In this document: positions 45,211 to 56,074 of the stretch, piece by piece | Position numbering within the stretch: the stretch's first letter is position 1 | Layout of the letters: each line of letters opens with the position of its first letter | From: Bradysia coprophila | Taxonomy: Eukaryota; Arthropoda; Insecta; Diptera; Sciaridae | Direction of reading: 5' to 3' | DNA: 64,000 nt | NCBI RefSeq assembly: GCF_014529535.1 | Contig: NW_023503372.1 | Coordinates: 3,638,988 to 3,702,987, forward strand | Position numbers and translations under genes: made by a program | The notes under the pieces: generated by a model | What the model was told of the DNA's origin: nothing | The model's input: the letters and a program-made list of their open reading frames with translations, nothing else | Databases searched by the model: none

Positions 45211-45869
45211 GATGAGAGGCTGTTTCAAGCCCACTATATGATACTCAAAGAAACGACAGAAAAAAATGTTTTCCTCAGATAAATATATTTTGCGTTTATA
45301 ATTTTGTGTTTTTAAGCGCTTTCAACATCACTGTGACTATATTTATGTTTATTATCGATATTATGTTTATAACTCAGCCTCAAATGCATCATATAACTTT
45401 TGGTAATAATTGTTATTTTATTTTATATAAAGATAAACAGTCATTAATATACTTTGAAATTAATCAGAGATTTTGTTTTGTTTTTTCATTGATTTTTGTT
45501 TGTTCGTTTTTGTTGAATACATTTACAGACAAGTGGCCGAAACCTGAAACATATATTTCATTATGAAATCGTCCATTTTAATGATCATACTTTCGTTTAT
45601 ACAAGTAATTCATTTTACACGCGCCATGTTACGAAAGTACAAGCTGAAAGCTATGCAAAACCATCGTCTTTTAGGTTACTCTGAAGATTATATCCTTCGC
45701 CTTCGGCTCGGGACACAAACTTCCCCCTCGTGAGTAAGCAAATTTTCCCGCAGGTACGTAACACACTATTCTCTCTCTCCTCTCTCTGCATCTCATTGTT
45801 GTTTGGGTTTTTGTGGTGTTCGTAACATGATGTATGTAATAGCTATTAACGTCACAAGGACGGACAAGT
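45211..45869. other. Intergenic, no gene seen
   Basis: The open frame at 45306-45566 is hydrophobic and AT-driven, with no support. TCGCCTTCGGCTCGG near 45688 is another mini-hairpin. Confidence 0.4.
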
Positions 45870-46050
45870 TGAAAAGACGAGTTTTCACCTTAAGTTTGTT
45901 GATACGAGCCGAAGCCGAGGTCAATACCCAGGCAAAAACGAAACTTTTAATTTTTCGTCCGAGAAACATTCAATGTTTTACATGCTGAGAGCACCGAAAA
46001 AATGCGTCATTGATGAAATAAACGGTTTTTGGTGCTGAAGCATGTAAAAT
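45870..46050. repeat. Diverged long-palindrome-like segment
   Basis: GAGCCGAAGCCGAGGTCAAT, TTTTTCGTCCGAGAAAC and TTTTACATGCTGAGAGCACC parallel the right arm of 36060-36478, with many changes. Confidence 0.5.
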
Positions 46051-46262
46051 TTTGTGCATCACAGGAGAGAAACCGCTCAATCGCAGTACGTCCGTGAATT
46101 TGTATTCCTTCAGAATTGTTTTTATTTTTAGTTGAGAATGGGTTGTCTCGTCTTCGGCTAGCACAAACACATACACGGTCTATCTAACACTAATTCTTTC
46201 GGCATAGAAATTCACGCACGCACATACTGCAATTACGTGGTTTCTCTCCCTGTGATGCAAAT
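46051..46262. mobile_element. MITE with GTGCATCACAGG ends
   Basis: TTTGTGCATCACAGGAGAGA and TCTCTCCCTGTGATGCAAAT are inverted ends. Pairing continues through GTGAATTT / AAATTCACG for about 50 bp. Confidence 0.7.
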
Positions 46263-46558
46263 ATTAATTCTGTATCCTCTATTCATTGTATTCTATTTAT
46301 TCTTCCGTTTTGCATGATTTGGTTATAGCCAACATAAATTTTCCATTATTTTTCTATAAGACAAGTTTACATTCAGATTTTTTTTTTGTGTCAATACAAA
46401 ACGCCATACTCTGGAATTAATTCTCAATCACCGTTTAAATCCTTTTCGCAAGCCATCCAAAAAACAACTACTATTTAGAATATCTAGTTCGCAAAATAGA
46501 AGATTTCATAATTATATAAATCAAATGTAAAAAATATTTAAATTTAATTTCCCCTTCT
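46263..46558. other. 3' flank of TBC1D16
   Basis: AT-rich, no structure recognised. Confidence 0.35.
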
Positions 46559-49500
46559 TTAGTCTACAGCTAGCGAACAGTGCTCTTCGTCTGTGTGACC
46601 AATACACTCAATAGCAGGATGATGGCCGGAGTCCCACATTCCAGGACCACAACGTTTGCACAAGCCGGATAGAGTGCATGGGATGCGAGGTAATTGTCTG
46701 AATTGATGAAGTAAGCCACGAGCCTTTCGCAGAATTACTTGTCCATCCATGTACATAGCTGTTATTTTTTGGAAGAATATTTCTAGATTAAACAACAGTA
46801 GCCCCCTAGCACATTAAAATTGAAAGACATTGACATTGAGAGTTGCTACAAAATTCCAGTCAACTGTTATAAGGTTCGGAACAGGTTCGGTTTGACCTGA
46901 ACATATTCTTGACTTGATCCTGATTTAAGAGTTCAAGTTCAACACGAATCTGACCTGAAATGGTTCGACCCAAATTTGATCTGAACCTGAAGTTTCACTT
47001 TCGGGCTTGACCTGAACCTGAATTATCAAGTCAGATCAATTTGGGTTCGGCTAATCCGGCTTTCGGAGTACAAACTTCGAGTTACAAGAACTCGACCTGA
47101 CCAGGTTGAGATTAAATCCGAAAGTTAAACTTCAGGTTCAGATGAAATTTGGGTCGAGCCATATCGGTTTCAGGTTTGATCCGAAATTGAGAACTCAGTT
47201 CAGAATTGGGGTGAACCTGTTTTCGGCAACAACAACAACAACAACACAAGCTTGTGGCCTGTTACATAGCGTAATGAATAGTAATACTAAGGAAGTTCTA
47301 GACACTAAGCGATACTTTTAACAAAAGCAGTAACGGTTAAGTTTACATGCCGATACGCTTACCGTTTCTAAGGGGTTAGGGGTATTGACTGTTGGAATAT
47401 GTACTTGATGTAATTCTATCTAATAATAGACAAGCAGTCTAAATGGATCACAAGGTCTAAGTGGCCTCAGTTAAGAGCAAAATGTTGTTTATCACTTTTC
47501 AATAAACAGCCGAAAGGCAAAGTCGTATTTTATTGGAAGTCCGGATAAAGGTCTTATCCGAAATATCCTGCAGCCAATCCTCCACTTCCAACAGGTTATG
47601 GGCCCAGGATGAAACAGTAATAAATTTAGTGAACAAGGTATAAACGCTCGTGGTGGCTCAGGAGAAGGATTTCGCGGTAATGGCAGTAACATTTACGTAA
47701 AGCCACCGGATCGTGCAAAAGTATTCACGGTAACGGCAGTCACAGTTACATAAATGCCCCAGTGTGTTCAAAGTGGTTTTCGCTGTAACGGCAGAATCAG
47801 TTACAGCCAATCCTCCACTTCCAACATTGACAAACTCAGTCACTGCAAATTTATTCCACTGCGGAGTGAACAACATCGATACATTTTCTACATTGAGAAC
47901 AAAAGCCTCAACGGGAACTAACTATCGAACTATTCACACGCCTCAATTATCACTTTCAACAAAGCAAAGCCTTCATTCAAACTTACCTAATGAACTGAAA
48001 TGCAATAGCATCTCGTCCGTACGTAAATCCTGTGCAATAACATCGTCAGCATAAACAGCGATTATAGCCAAGCAAAGAAACAAATGAAAATAATCCGTGA
48101 GATAGTTTGACCAGCACGCTTCCCACATTCGGATTGCTACGGGTTCCGTGAATTCTCGCTTGAAACATCTGTTAGGAGCAACAAGAAAATTTATCGTCTC
48201 GCCAAATCGATTGAAAATCGTCATATTTACAGCAATATCCATCGATGGCAAAACAGTAGCTCCATGGAATCGGTATGCTTTTCCAAGTGTTCGTGGAATT
48301 TAGGAACCATCAATCGAATTAATTCTCTAAGGTAACTCTGTAACGTGATAAGAATACTTCTTGGTTACGATCAGCGGTACAGTCTTCAACGTATCTCATA
48401 CCAAATTTTTATCTATATCATTGTCGGTCGGAGTGCACACGAAAATCGCTCTTTGCATCAATCCAACAAAGCACCAGAAAGTTTCCGATTCGTTTTGAAC
48501 TTCGCATAAAACAGGAGCTAGTAGATCACTCATACCTTGCGTATATCTAGAAAGACAGTCAGGTTACACATTACAATACTATGATGCCTGTGGGCATTAA
48601 CTTACGACAGTCCGGGATTGTAATAGGCATAGTTCAGCAGGATATTCTTCATAATTTCGATATTTGGATTGTCATCGCCAGCGAAATACGGATTTCCACG
48701 ATCGGTACGGATAACGTCTTTCTCTATGACGCATTGGACAGTGCGCCAGAATTGCGCTTGCTCTTCAGGAGACATTGAGTACAATCGTCTTCTCGTCAAG
48801 GCTTCATATTCCTGAAAGAATTTTCGTTTTTCATTCTGATGTATTTGGTGATCGGTTGTGTTACAGTAATAATGTGAGGGAGCAACTAAAATGTTGCGTG
48901 GTTGGCGCTCTTAATGGAGTCCCTAACATATCATTGGGATTTTCGGATATTCGTCAGCCTTCAAGGATTACCTGCTTCCTTATTTCCAGTAGAACAGCTC
49001 TATCCTCAAATGACGATGCAAACGAATAGCAATGCAACAGGAATGGCCACACTGTTTTCCGTAAACTTTTTTCTAGTCCGCCAAAGAATACGCACTTCCG
49101 TAACAGTAAATCATCTTCGATCTGTCCCTTTTCGTTGAGAAGTGTGCCGTAGAAGTAGTCTGTTGTGATTTTATTCACATTGTCTTCGTCGGGATGTAAT
49201 TCTGATTTTTTCACTTCCGGTCGACAGACCATAAATTGACGGTATGGTAAATTTGGCTCGTCATTTCCTAAAGTTCCTTAGGGGCAACGACAAAAAAATT
49301 ACTTGGAGTCAGTTTGGACATTCGAAATCTAAGATTTAGTGAGAACGAAGTATACCTGGTGCTAGCTTGATGTTATGAAGTAGACAGTGCCATTGGTGTA
49401 ATACTTGGGCTAGGTGATCCAAACCACCGTGATGAAAATGAAGAATTTTGTATTGAGACTCACGAGACGCAATTACCAATTGTCCGGACGTGCAATTTTC

Positions 49501-50665
49501 GTCATTGAAAAATAGCCGCAGTGATCGCATTTGACTGAGATCAACAGAGAATCTAAAGGAAGAATTTTGTCAGATCTTTTCAATCGGTCAGAAAATGTTT
49601 ACGACGCCACTGACCTTCTACATTTCAGCGGCACTTGCTTCCTAGTCACAACTGGCGATGCTGTAGCACTATCCGGAAATGATAAATTGTGTTTGTACGC
49701 AAACAATTCCGGTGTCATCCAGTTCGGACTGAAGTTATCGTCCTGAGAGCTAGTCGACAGTGTTCGCATGAATTTATCACTTTGCTGTTTGACGCTCTCC
49801 GTCGGTGATATATCGTGGTTTTGAATACGTGGATTGGCAATTGTGATGTTTACAGACGTAACAGATTGTTGAGTTTGGAATGGTAACGGTAATTTCATAT
49901 TCGGGACGGTATCTACTCCACCTTCTCCACCCAGCAACGGCTCCAATTCTCTTTTCAGTTGAATTTCATCTTCCGTTTCTTCTTTTATCGGTTGTGATTC
50001 AATGCCAACTGTGAACACATCCTCGTCGTCGGCAGCGTCATCCCGGCTGTGAGTGCTGACACTTGCTTTGTCTGAACTTGAGCTTACACTGATTGCATCG
50101 AAATTATCACCATTTTCATTGTTTAATACTTTTTTGTCGGGCAACGGACTGTTACAGAAATACGGTTCGAGGAACGGATTGGTGTTGTTGCTTACTATAC
50201 TGTGGGTGCTAATTAGCGATGTTTGCGAACCGTTTTTCAATGCGTTCTTCTCGTTCAGATGCTGTAAGAACTTATTCTGCTTGAGTTCCTCCGAAAACTG
50301 TCGATGAATGATCGAATTTTCAACGGTCGATGGACATTTACGCAATGTTGCATTTGGGATCCATGTAAGCATCAGTGTCGGTCTCTTTGCGTTGTTGTAT
50401 TGATCGACGAATGTCTTTGTCGTTACGGTCAGATAGCCTAGAGTAAATAAAATAAAATTAAATTAAACTTTTTCGAAAGTTAATTTTTACCGGGATAATG
50501 TAGAATGTCGGATTCTTGTCTTGCGAACGCCGGTGGATGAACACAAATATTGTTCTTGCAAAACAGTACTTCGTTGTCTTCATAAATTTGATCGTCCTTA
50601 TCGGCGGATTCGTCGTATCCTAAGATGTAGCTGGATGCTTTTTTTATTATATTGACGATAGGCAT
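46559..50665 (-). CDS. TBC1D16: TBC1 domain family member 16 (Rab GTPase-activating protein)
   Basis: Nine exons: 50491-50665, 49615-50437, 49356-49552, 48972-49267, 48606-48811, 48402-48546, 48231-48337, 47987-48168, 46559-46758. They give 776 residues (human about 767). MPIVNIIKKASSYILGYDES, EVLFCKNNICVHPP and LTWIPNATLR match the TBC1D16 start. A low-complexity Ser/Asp-rich middle follows (residues 80-330), then the hallmark RSLRLFFNDENCTSGQLVIA and KILHFHHGGLDHLAQVL. The TBC domain runs from about 455 to 700: arginine finger Arg532 (IEKDVIR) and glutamine finger Gln569 (YTQGMSDLLAP) are both present. The C-terminal LCKRCGPGMWDSGHHPAIEC is also typical. TBC1D16 acts on Rab4/Rab5-type GTPases in endosomal recycling. 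The last intron (46759-47986) is 1.2 kb and repeat-filled. Confidence 0.95.
46875..47225. repeat. Foldback rich in GACCTGAA words, in TBC1D16 intron 8
   Basis: CGACCCAAATTTGATCTGAA / AAATTTGGGTCGAGCC and CTGAACCTGAAGTTTCACTT / AACTTCAGGTTCAG pair over about 150 bp. Units such as GACCTGAACCTGAA recur. A related stretch is at 26345-26440. Confidence 0.6.
47560..47840. repeat. Degenerate GGTAACGGCAGTAACAGTTAC repeats (20-base core)
   Basis: Three diverged units (about 47675, 47728 and 47783) of the type CGGTAACGGCAGTCACAGTT. AGCCAATCCTCCACTTCCAA occurs twice, at 47572 and 47813. In TBC1D16 intron 8; origin unknown. Confidence 0.5.
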
Positions 50666-50834
50666 TGTGAGTTAGGATTGTTGTTAATTTTGATTCTGAA
50701 ATGGGAAATGAAATTGAAAATCGTCAAAACAATGACTGAGATTTTCTTATTTTTTATTCGTCCGTCAGGGACTATTTTGAGAAATTATTTTTTTAAATTT
50801 TTTAACGATTCGTTTTTATTGTCTCAAAAATAGT
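50666..50834. promoter_or_regulatory. Presumed 5' UTR / promoter side of TBC1D16
   Basis: Immediately upstream of the TBC1D16 ATG; no core-promoter motif is clear. Confidence 0.3.
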
Positions 50835-51065
50835 CAATATTCCTATGACCTTTCACGGACAGTAGGCACGTAAATATAACACTAGGATAACTATCGAATC
50901 TACTACTTCTTTTGATCTAAGTATTTTTAAGAGATGTAATGACTGATGTCTTTTACTTCATTAGTCTTAACACACACTTTACAATATAAGTTCTACTTGC
51001 CAGGGTACACCGTTTGATTTTGTCGTCGCTATCAATAACAGCTGACAGCAACAGCTGACGTTACA
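50835..51065. repeat. Dispersed repeat with ATCTACTACTTC...TTACTTCATTAGT
   Basis: CCTTTCACGGACAGTAGGCA, TATCGAATCTACTACTTCTT, CTAAGTATTTTTAAGAGATG and TTTTACTTCATTAGTCTTAA are shared, in order, with 62165-62290. Parts recur at 52335-52490 (CTATTACTTCTTTTGTTC, TTTTACTTCATTAGTTTT, GTCGATAACAGATGA) and 53745-54010. Confidence 0.55.
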
Positions 51066-52334
51066 ATGTCTGTATATCGAGTAACAACAATTAGGTATAC
51101 GGATCATTAGGATCATTTACGTACATAGGCTTTTTAAGAGAGGTCAGATAAAAGGTACGCTTCATGCATTTAGTATTGAATTTTAGCATACGAGCCTCGT
51201 ACTACGATGGGCTTCTAAAATTCATCTTTTTCAAGACGGTAAATCATCGTTATCGAATGAAGTGAATTCAGATTCGTTTCGAACTCTAAATGAGTCTTTG
51301 ATTTTAGTGATAAGGTGGTGAAGAATCTGATGACTAATCTGATTGGCTGTTCGCGCGATTACTCGATATCCTCATTTTTCATTCCTTTATATTTATATCG
51401 CACAGAATCATATTTGGGATATGAATAAGAGTTTTGTCGTTTTAAACACATACGGTCGCTGATTCAACTGTTTAACGAATGAGTCGTCATATTTAACTTT
51501 ACATCTATGTAAGTTTAACCCTTCACCATTATTTAACGTACTCAGATTAGGTGAGATCATCCTCAACTCGCGAAATTGCATAAAATCTGCCGATCATCAC
51601 AGATACGTAATAGTAGATTATTATCATATAAGGCTTTATAGCACGAGCGAAAACTAGACAACAAAATGTGGAATGACAATTCCGATTGAAAATTGAAAAT
51701 ATGATTTAGACCTATAGCATTATGAAATAGTTATTTGTTTACCTAGAGGAGCAAATAGAAAATTCCAACAAAAGCAATGTATGTAGCCAGAGCGAAGCGT
51801 GTGGCGCAATTTTAGAGTAGGGAACATACTTCTCACAGAGACGAACACATAGTTTTTCATATTTGCGATGTGTGATTTAACATTTTTCTTCACGAAACAA
51901 AAAACATCAATTCACCACACCATTTATGGAAACATAAACAAAGTGAAAAGTAACATTTCAATTGAGAAAAGTTCTATTTTCTCCCCTCTTGAGAAATGTC
52001 ATTCGACCAATCGTCAACAAAACGCAATTTTCTCATGACCTATTGGAAGAAAATGAGCTACATCAAACCGCACATATGAAAACATTCGATAGATTCAACT
52101 CTCCCCTTGCTTACTTTATTGATTCTACATACTTTTGAGATGTTACATTACATAGATCCCTCTATTTTTATTGAAAGTCTATCCCTGATAATACCAAAAA
52201 AGTCTAAGGGATTTGCAGTATAGAGCTACTCTTTAACTAACTGAATTTACGCGAGAAAGAGCTTCGACGAGACGCTGCACTGGCAAATTTATTTTCATTT
52301 ATAAACGGCAAACGTATATCGCCATTTAATCATT
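51066..52334. other. Intergenic, no gene seen
   Basis: AT-rich. GTAGCCAGAGCGAAGCGTGT near 51783 resembles the GAA-loop motif of the foldbacks. Confidence 0.35.
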
Positions 52335-52490
52335 AAGTCTATTACTTCTTTTGTTCAAAACATCGCCCAGTGCTGGATACAAAATCTTTTACTTCATTAG
52401 TTTTGGTAAACATTATGTTTTAATACTATTTTAACTGGAGGTCTTCGCTTAATTTGATCGTGTATGTCGATAACAGATGATTAGCTAATT
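52335..52490. repeat. Dispersed repeat, second copy
   Basis: See 50835-51065. The order TTACTTCTTTT, TTACTTCATTAGTTT and GTCGATAACAGATGA is kept. Confidence 0.45.
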
Positions 52491-53414
52491 CTGAACAAAA
52501 TTGCACTGCATCGACTCCCTCTTGTCGTCCACAAAACCATTTCAAAAGTTGAAGGTCAGTAAACGGCAAATAAAATCATTTTATCTAACCGTACCAGTGA
52601 TACGACATTGTATCGATTTATTATAATAATGTTTCCAAATCACATCATTTATTCAAAAATAAGGACGGAAATTCTTCCTTTTTTCCTTTCGTCACACAAC
52701 CCACCATATTTTCTTGCATGAAATTTACGCCCGAAACATTGTACAGAAATAAACGAAATTGTGAAATTATTCACACTCACATCAAATATCCTCCAAATAA
52801 TTCAGACAATATCCGCTGCCAGCAGTATTATGAGAACATTTTATCACAATTTAACAATCTTTGAACCCGTCAAAACCGATTTTTCAATCCAATAAACGCA
52901 CTGGGCAAAAATATCGAACTAATTTTCATTCGCTTAAACAACTCTTTAATCGATTAATTTTCAGTATTTTCACCGAATATATTGATGTATACTACAAGTT
53001 GTGCTGCTGGTTGTATTGTATATAAATACGTCTTTATCACACGAATGCAAAGAGTCACTAGACGACTAGGTATCTGAAACAGAACGATATGTTCGTTACG
53101 TCATCAATATAAGGATACGTCATCAATCTGTAATAATGTTTTGCTGTTTTGTGCACGTTCTTCTACGCAGGTCTCAATTATTTGATGTGCCAGATATATC
53201 TCGTTTTATATTGTTCGAACAGCAGTTTTGTAAACAAACTTATTCAGAAATTGAACACAGTACTTATGACATTATTTGAAGGAAGTTGGTCATTATGTCG
53301 GGTTATTAGCACAATATGAGTATAAATTAGTGAAAGTAAAGAAGCAAAATTAAAAGAAACCACCCACCACCACCCATATCCCATACCAATTATATGGGAT
53401 GAAATTGAAAATTG
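52491..53414. other. Intergenic, no gene seen
   Basis: No structure or coding signal recognised. Confidence 0.35.
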
Positions 53415-53550
53415 AAGTAGTACATGACTAGGGATAAAATGATGAAAAGTGTGAATCTTGTTGGTCCGAGGCGTAGCCGAGATCAATAAACACACGAAGA
53501 CGAGACACTTCATTTTTATCCCGAGTTATGTAATGGGTATGTAGCATATA
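53415..53550 (+). mobile_element. Half copy of the long-palindrome family
   Basis: TACATGACTAGGGATAAAAT, GTCCGAGGCGTAGCCGAGAT and TTATCCCGAGTTATGTAATG correspond to the right arm of 36060-36478. The other arm is absent. Confidence 0.7.
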
Positions 53551-53744
53551 AAAGACTTTATTAAGAAGGTGAAGTTGCCTGTTGACTTAAAATTGTGTGC
53601 CGTATGCTATTGTTGTGTACTGATGGTACTGATTCAATCGGAATTATTTGAAATGTATTTTAAAGGGCACCCCGAGACGTACAAGGTATCCTTATAAATC
53701 TGAAGAATTTTAAGAATTTTTTTTCGTTGAAACAAACGAAGTAC

Positions 53745-54010
53745 TGATTAATACTCAGGACATGGAGCTCTACTCACTATACAAATGTAATCTTTTAATC
53801 TGTTGCATCTTTTGTTTAAAATAAGCGAAGAGTTTGTTCCAATTCTTGTTCTTACTTCATTGATTTTAACTCATATACAATTTCTTTGCTGTTTTGAGTG
53901 TTTTAAGTTCACATACAATTTTCTATAAAAGCGAACACTAAACGGAGCTCATTTCTCATTTCGGTCGTTTTCGTCGATAACAGATAAAATTGACCATTCG
54001 AAATCTACTA
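53745..54010. repeat. Dispersed repeat, third copy
   Basis: TTACTTCATTGATTTTAACT and GTCGATAACAGATAAAATTG follow the order of the 50835 copy, with more change. Confidence 0.4.
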
Positions 54011-54132
54011 TGTTCGTCACGGCAAATTGTGAACATCAGAACAATAACTGGAGGTACTTCATCTTCAGTACGGTCTGTGTTTACCGTTTGTTACTCCCCT
54101 AGTTGAAAATTTCGAACCACAACTCACTTTTC

Positions 54133-54305
54133 CAATAGTCTATCTCACTCTTTCATCTTTCATCCATTGAAATTCATAAGCAAGACAAGGATGCCACTAT
54201 GGAATAATTCCAAGGATATTTCATCAGATATTTCACGTAAATATTCTATTGTGGCATCCTTGTCTTGTACATGAATTTTAATGCATGAAAGGGTGAGATA
54301 GAATA
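54133..54305. mobile_element. Foldback MITE
   Basis: GCAAGACAAGGATGCCACTA and GTGGCATCCTTGTCTTGTAC are inner arms. GAAATTCATAAGC / CATGAATTTTAATG and TCTATCTCACTCTTTCATC / GCATGAAAGGGTGAGATAGA are outer arms. About 70 bp pair on each side. Confidence 0.75.
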
Positions 54306-54384
54306 TACTTTTACAATATTCTCTTGTTCGACATTATCCACTCCGTCACACTACACACGCACGCTCCCACACATACATCCGCAT

Positions 54385-54770
54385 TAGGGATGGGAGACGT
54401 TCAAAATTATCGATAATATCAATCGAAAGAAATTATCGATAATCGATTAATCATATCGTTATCGATAATTTGATAATTATCGATAATTATCAAAATATCG
54501 AAATTCGATAATTATAAAATATCGATATTTTGATATTTATCTGAAAATTCATGATAATATACCGATATATAGGAATATACCGATAAATATCGGAATTTCG
54601 GACCAAAATATCGATATATCGAATTATCGATATCTTGATAATTATCAAAATATCAATAATTATCGATTATCGATATTGTTTTGATAATTTTCGCTAAAAA
54701 AAAGTCGATAATTATCGATTATTGATAATCGATAATTATCGATAATCATTATCATTATCGCCCATGCCTA
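54385..54770. mobile_element. ATCGAT-rich MITE, older copy
   Basis: Begins TAGGGATGGGAGACG and ends CGCCCATGCCTA, an inverted version of the same ends. The interior is TATCGATAATTATCGATA-like throughout. No 8-bp target duplication survives. Related to 14991-15314. Confidence 0.7.
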
Positions 54771-56074
54771 GTTACAATGTTCACCAGCTGTTGCTCGATA
54801 TGCACATCCAAATAATTTACTCGCTGTAATTCCCACAATTCCCTTTTCCCATTCCGACTAAAATTTTTGAAAAGCAGCCACATTTTCTATTGCTTCTATT
54901 GTAAACGCTCACCTTCTTCATACACAACCGTCGTTCTCTTGACTGTGCGTACAACCGGCATAACCTTTGAAACTGTTGACACTTGTTGATTTGGATTGAT
55001 GATGGTATGTTGAAGTGTATAGTGTGTTATTTACTCTCTAAGAAGTACAGCATTCGAATTTGATTCGGCCGGACACTTCTGTGGTAAGCAATCAATTAAA
55101 TTGTTGGAAACAAAGGTTAATCAAGTTATGGTTGTGGTTTTACATTTCTTCATTTTTGTCATAAGTTAAATGGTTGAAATTCGGTAGACCATCAAAGTTG
55201 GGCTATCTGAACATGCTTCAATGAAACATCCGACTACCTTTTCGACTTGTATTGTGCATGTAGTTAATGTTAATTGTTCAATGAAACATGCGATTGAATT
55301 GATATGTTCAGACACTATACATCAGTCTCAATCAACTCATTCAATTTAGTGTTCACCATTATTGCGATAAATTGACTCAATTGAACAGAGTGAGACACAA
55401 ACTAAATGTGGTTCAAAAGACCAGTTAATGATGGTTTTCCATCAATTAGATTTGTTCGTTCATTCAATCGGAACGATCGGAACTATGGTATGATCTTATA
55501 CTCCCACCAATTCAACCAAAATTTCGTAAATATTCCATTGCGTATACGTCACACATTTAATTGCTAAAAATAGATCACAGCATGAGTCTCTTACCCACAA
55601 AATGTTTATTTTTTGTAAAGTCTGATAGCCTAAATTGATCTACGACGAAGTCCTTATCAGTACAAAACTTCATTGAAACGGTTTGAACAAACACTTCCGA
55701 AAGCGTCATACAAAACCTAAAGAGATCTCGATGCGAGTACAGAGTTTAGTTGTGTAAACAAAAGTCTCAATAATATTTTGTTGATGTTCTCTGCTGGTGT
55801 AACTAGTCTGGCTGATTAAGATTTTTCTTTTTTCTGTTATGCAAAATACAGAACCCTAAATCGGTGTGAACGTGTTTTTCGATCCAACATTATATGAAGA
55901 AAACAACAGAACCACAACGATAACATTATGATAACTCGCTTGACCTTTTCGGATGTTTTCATTGATTTTATTCCGTCAATATATCGAAGAGAGTGTCAGT
56001 CCCTTCTTGAATTTGGTAGAGAAAGCAAATAGAATTTATTTCCATTTTTTTTTTGTTAAATAAAACAGTGAACC
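54771..56074. promoter_or_regulatory. Upstream region of PFAS
   Basis: Holds the promoter of PFAS, but no TATA/initiator pair is convincing. TTCAATGAAACATCCGACT and TTCAATGAAACATGCGATT (about 55229 and 55278) are short direct repeats. Confidence 0.35.

Noticed and set aside
45306-45566. 86-codon hydrophobic frame that might be a membrane protein
   Set aside because: Extremely AT-rich, no conserved motif, and flanked by repeat relics.
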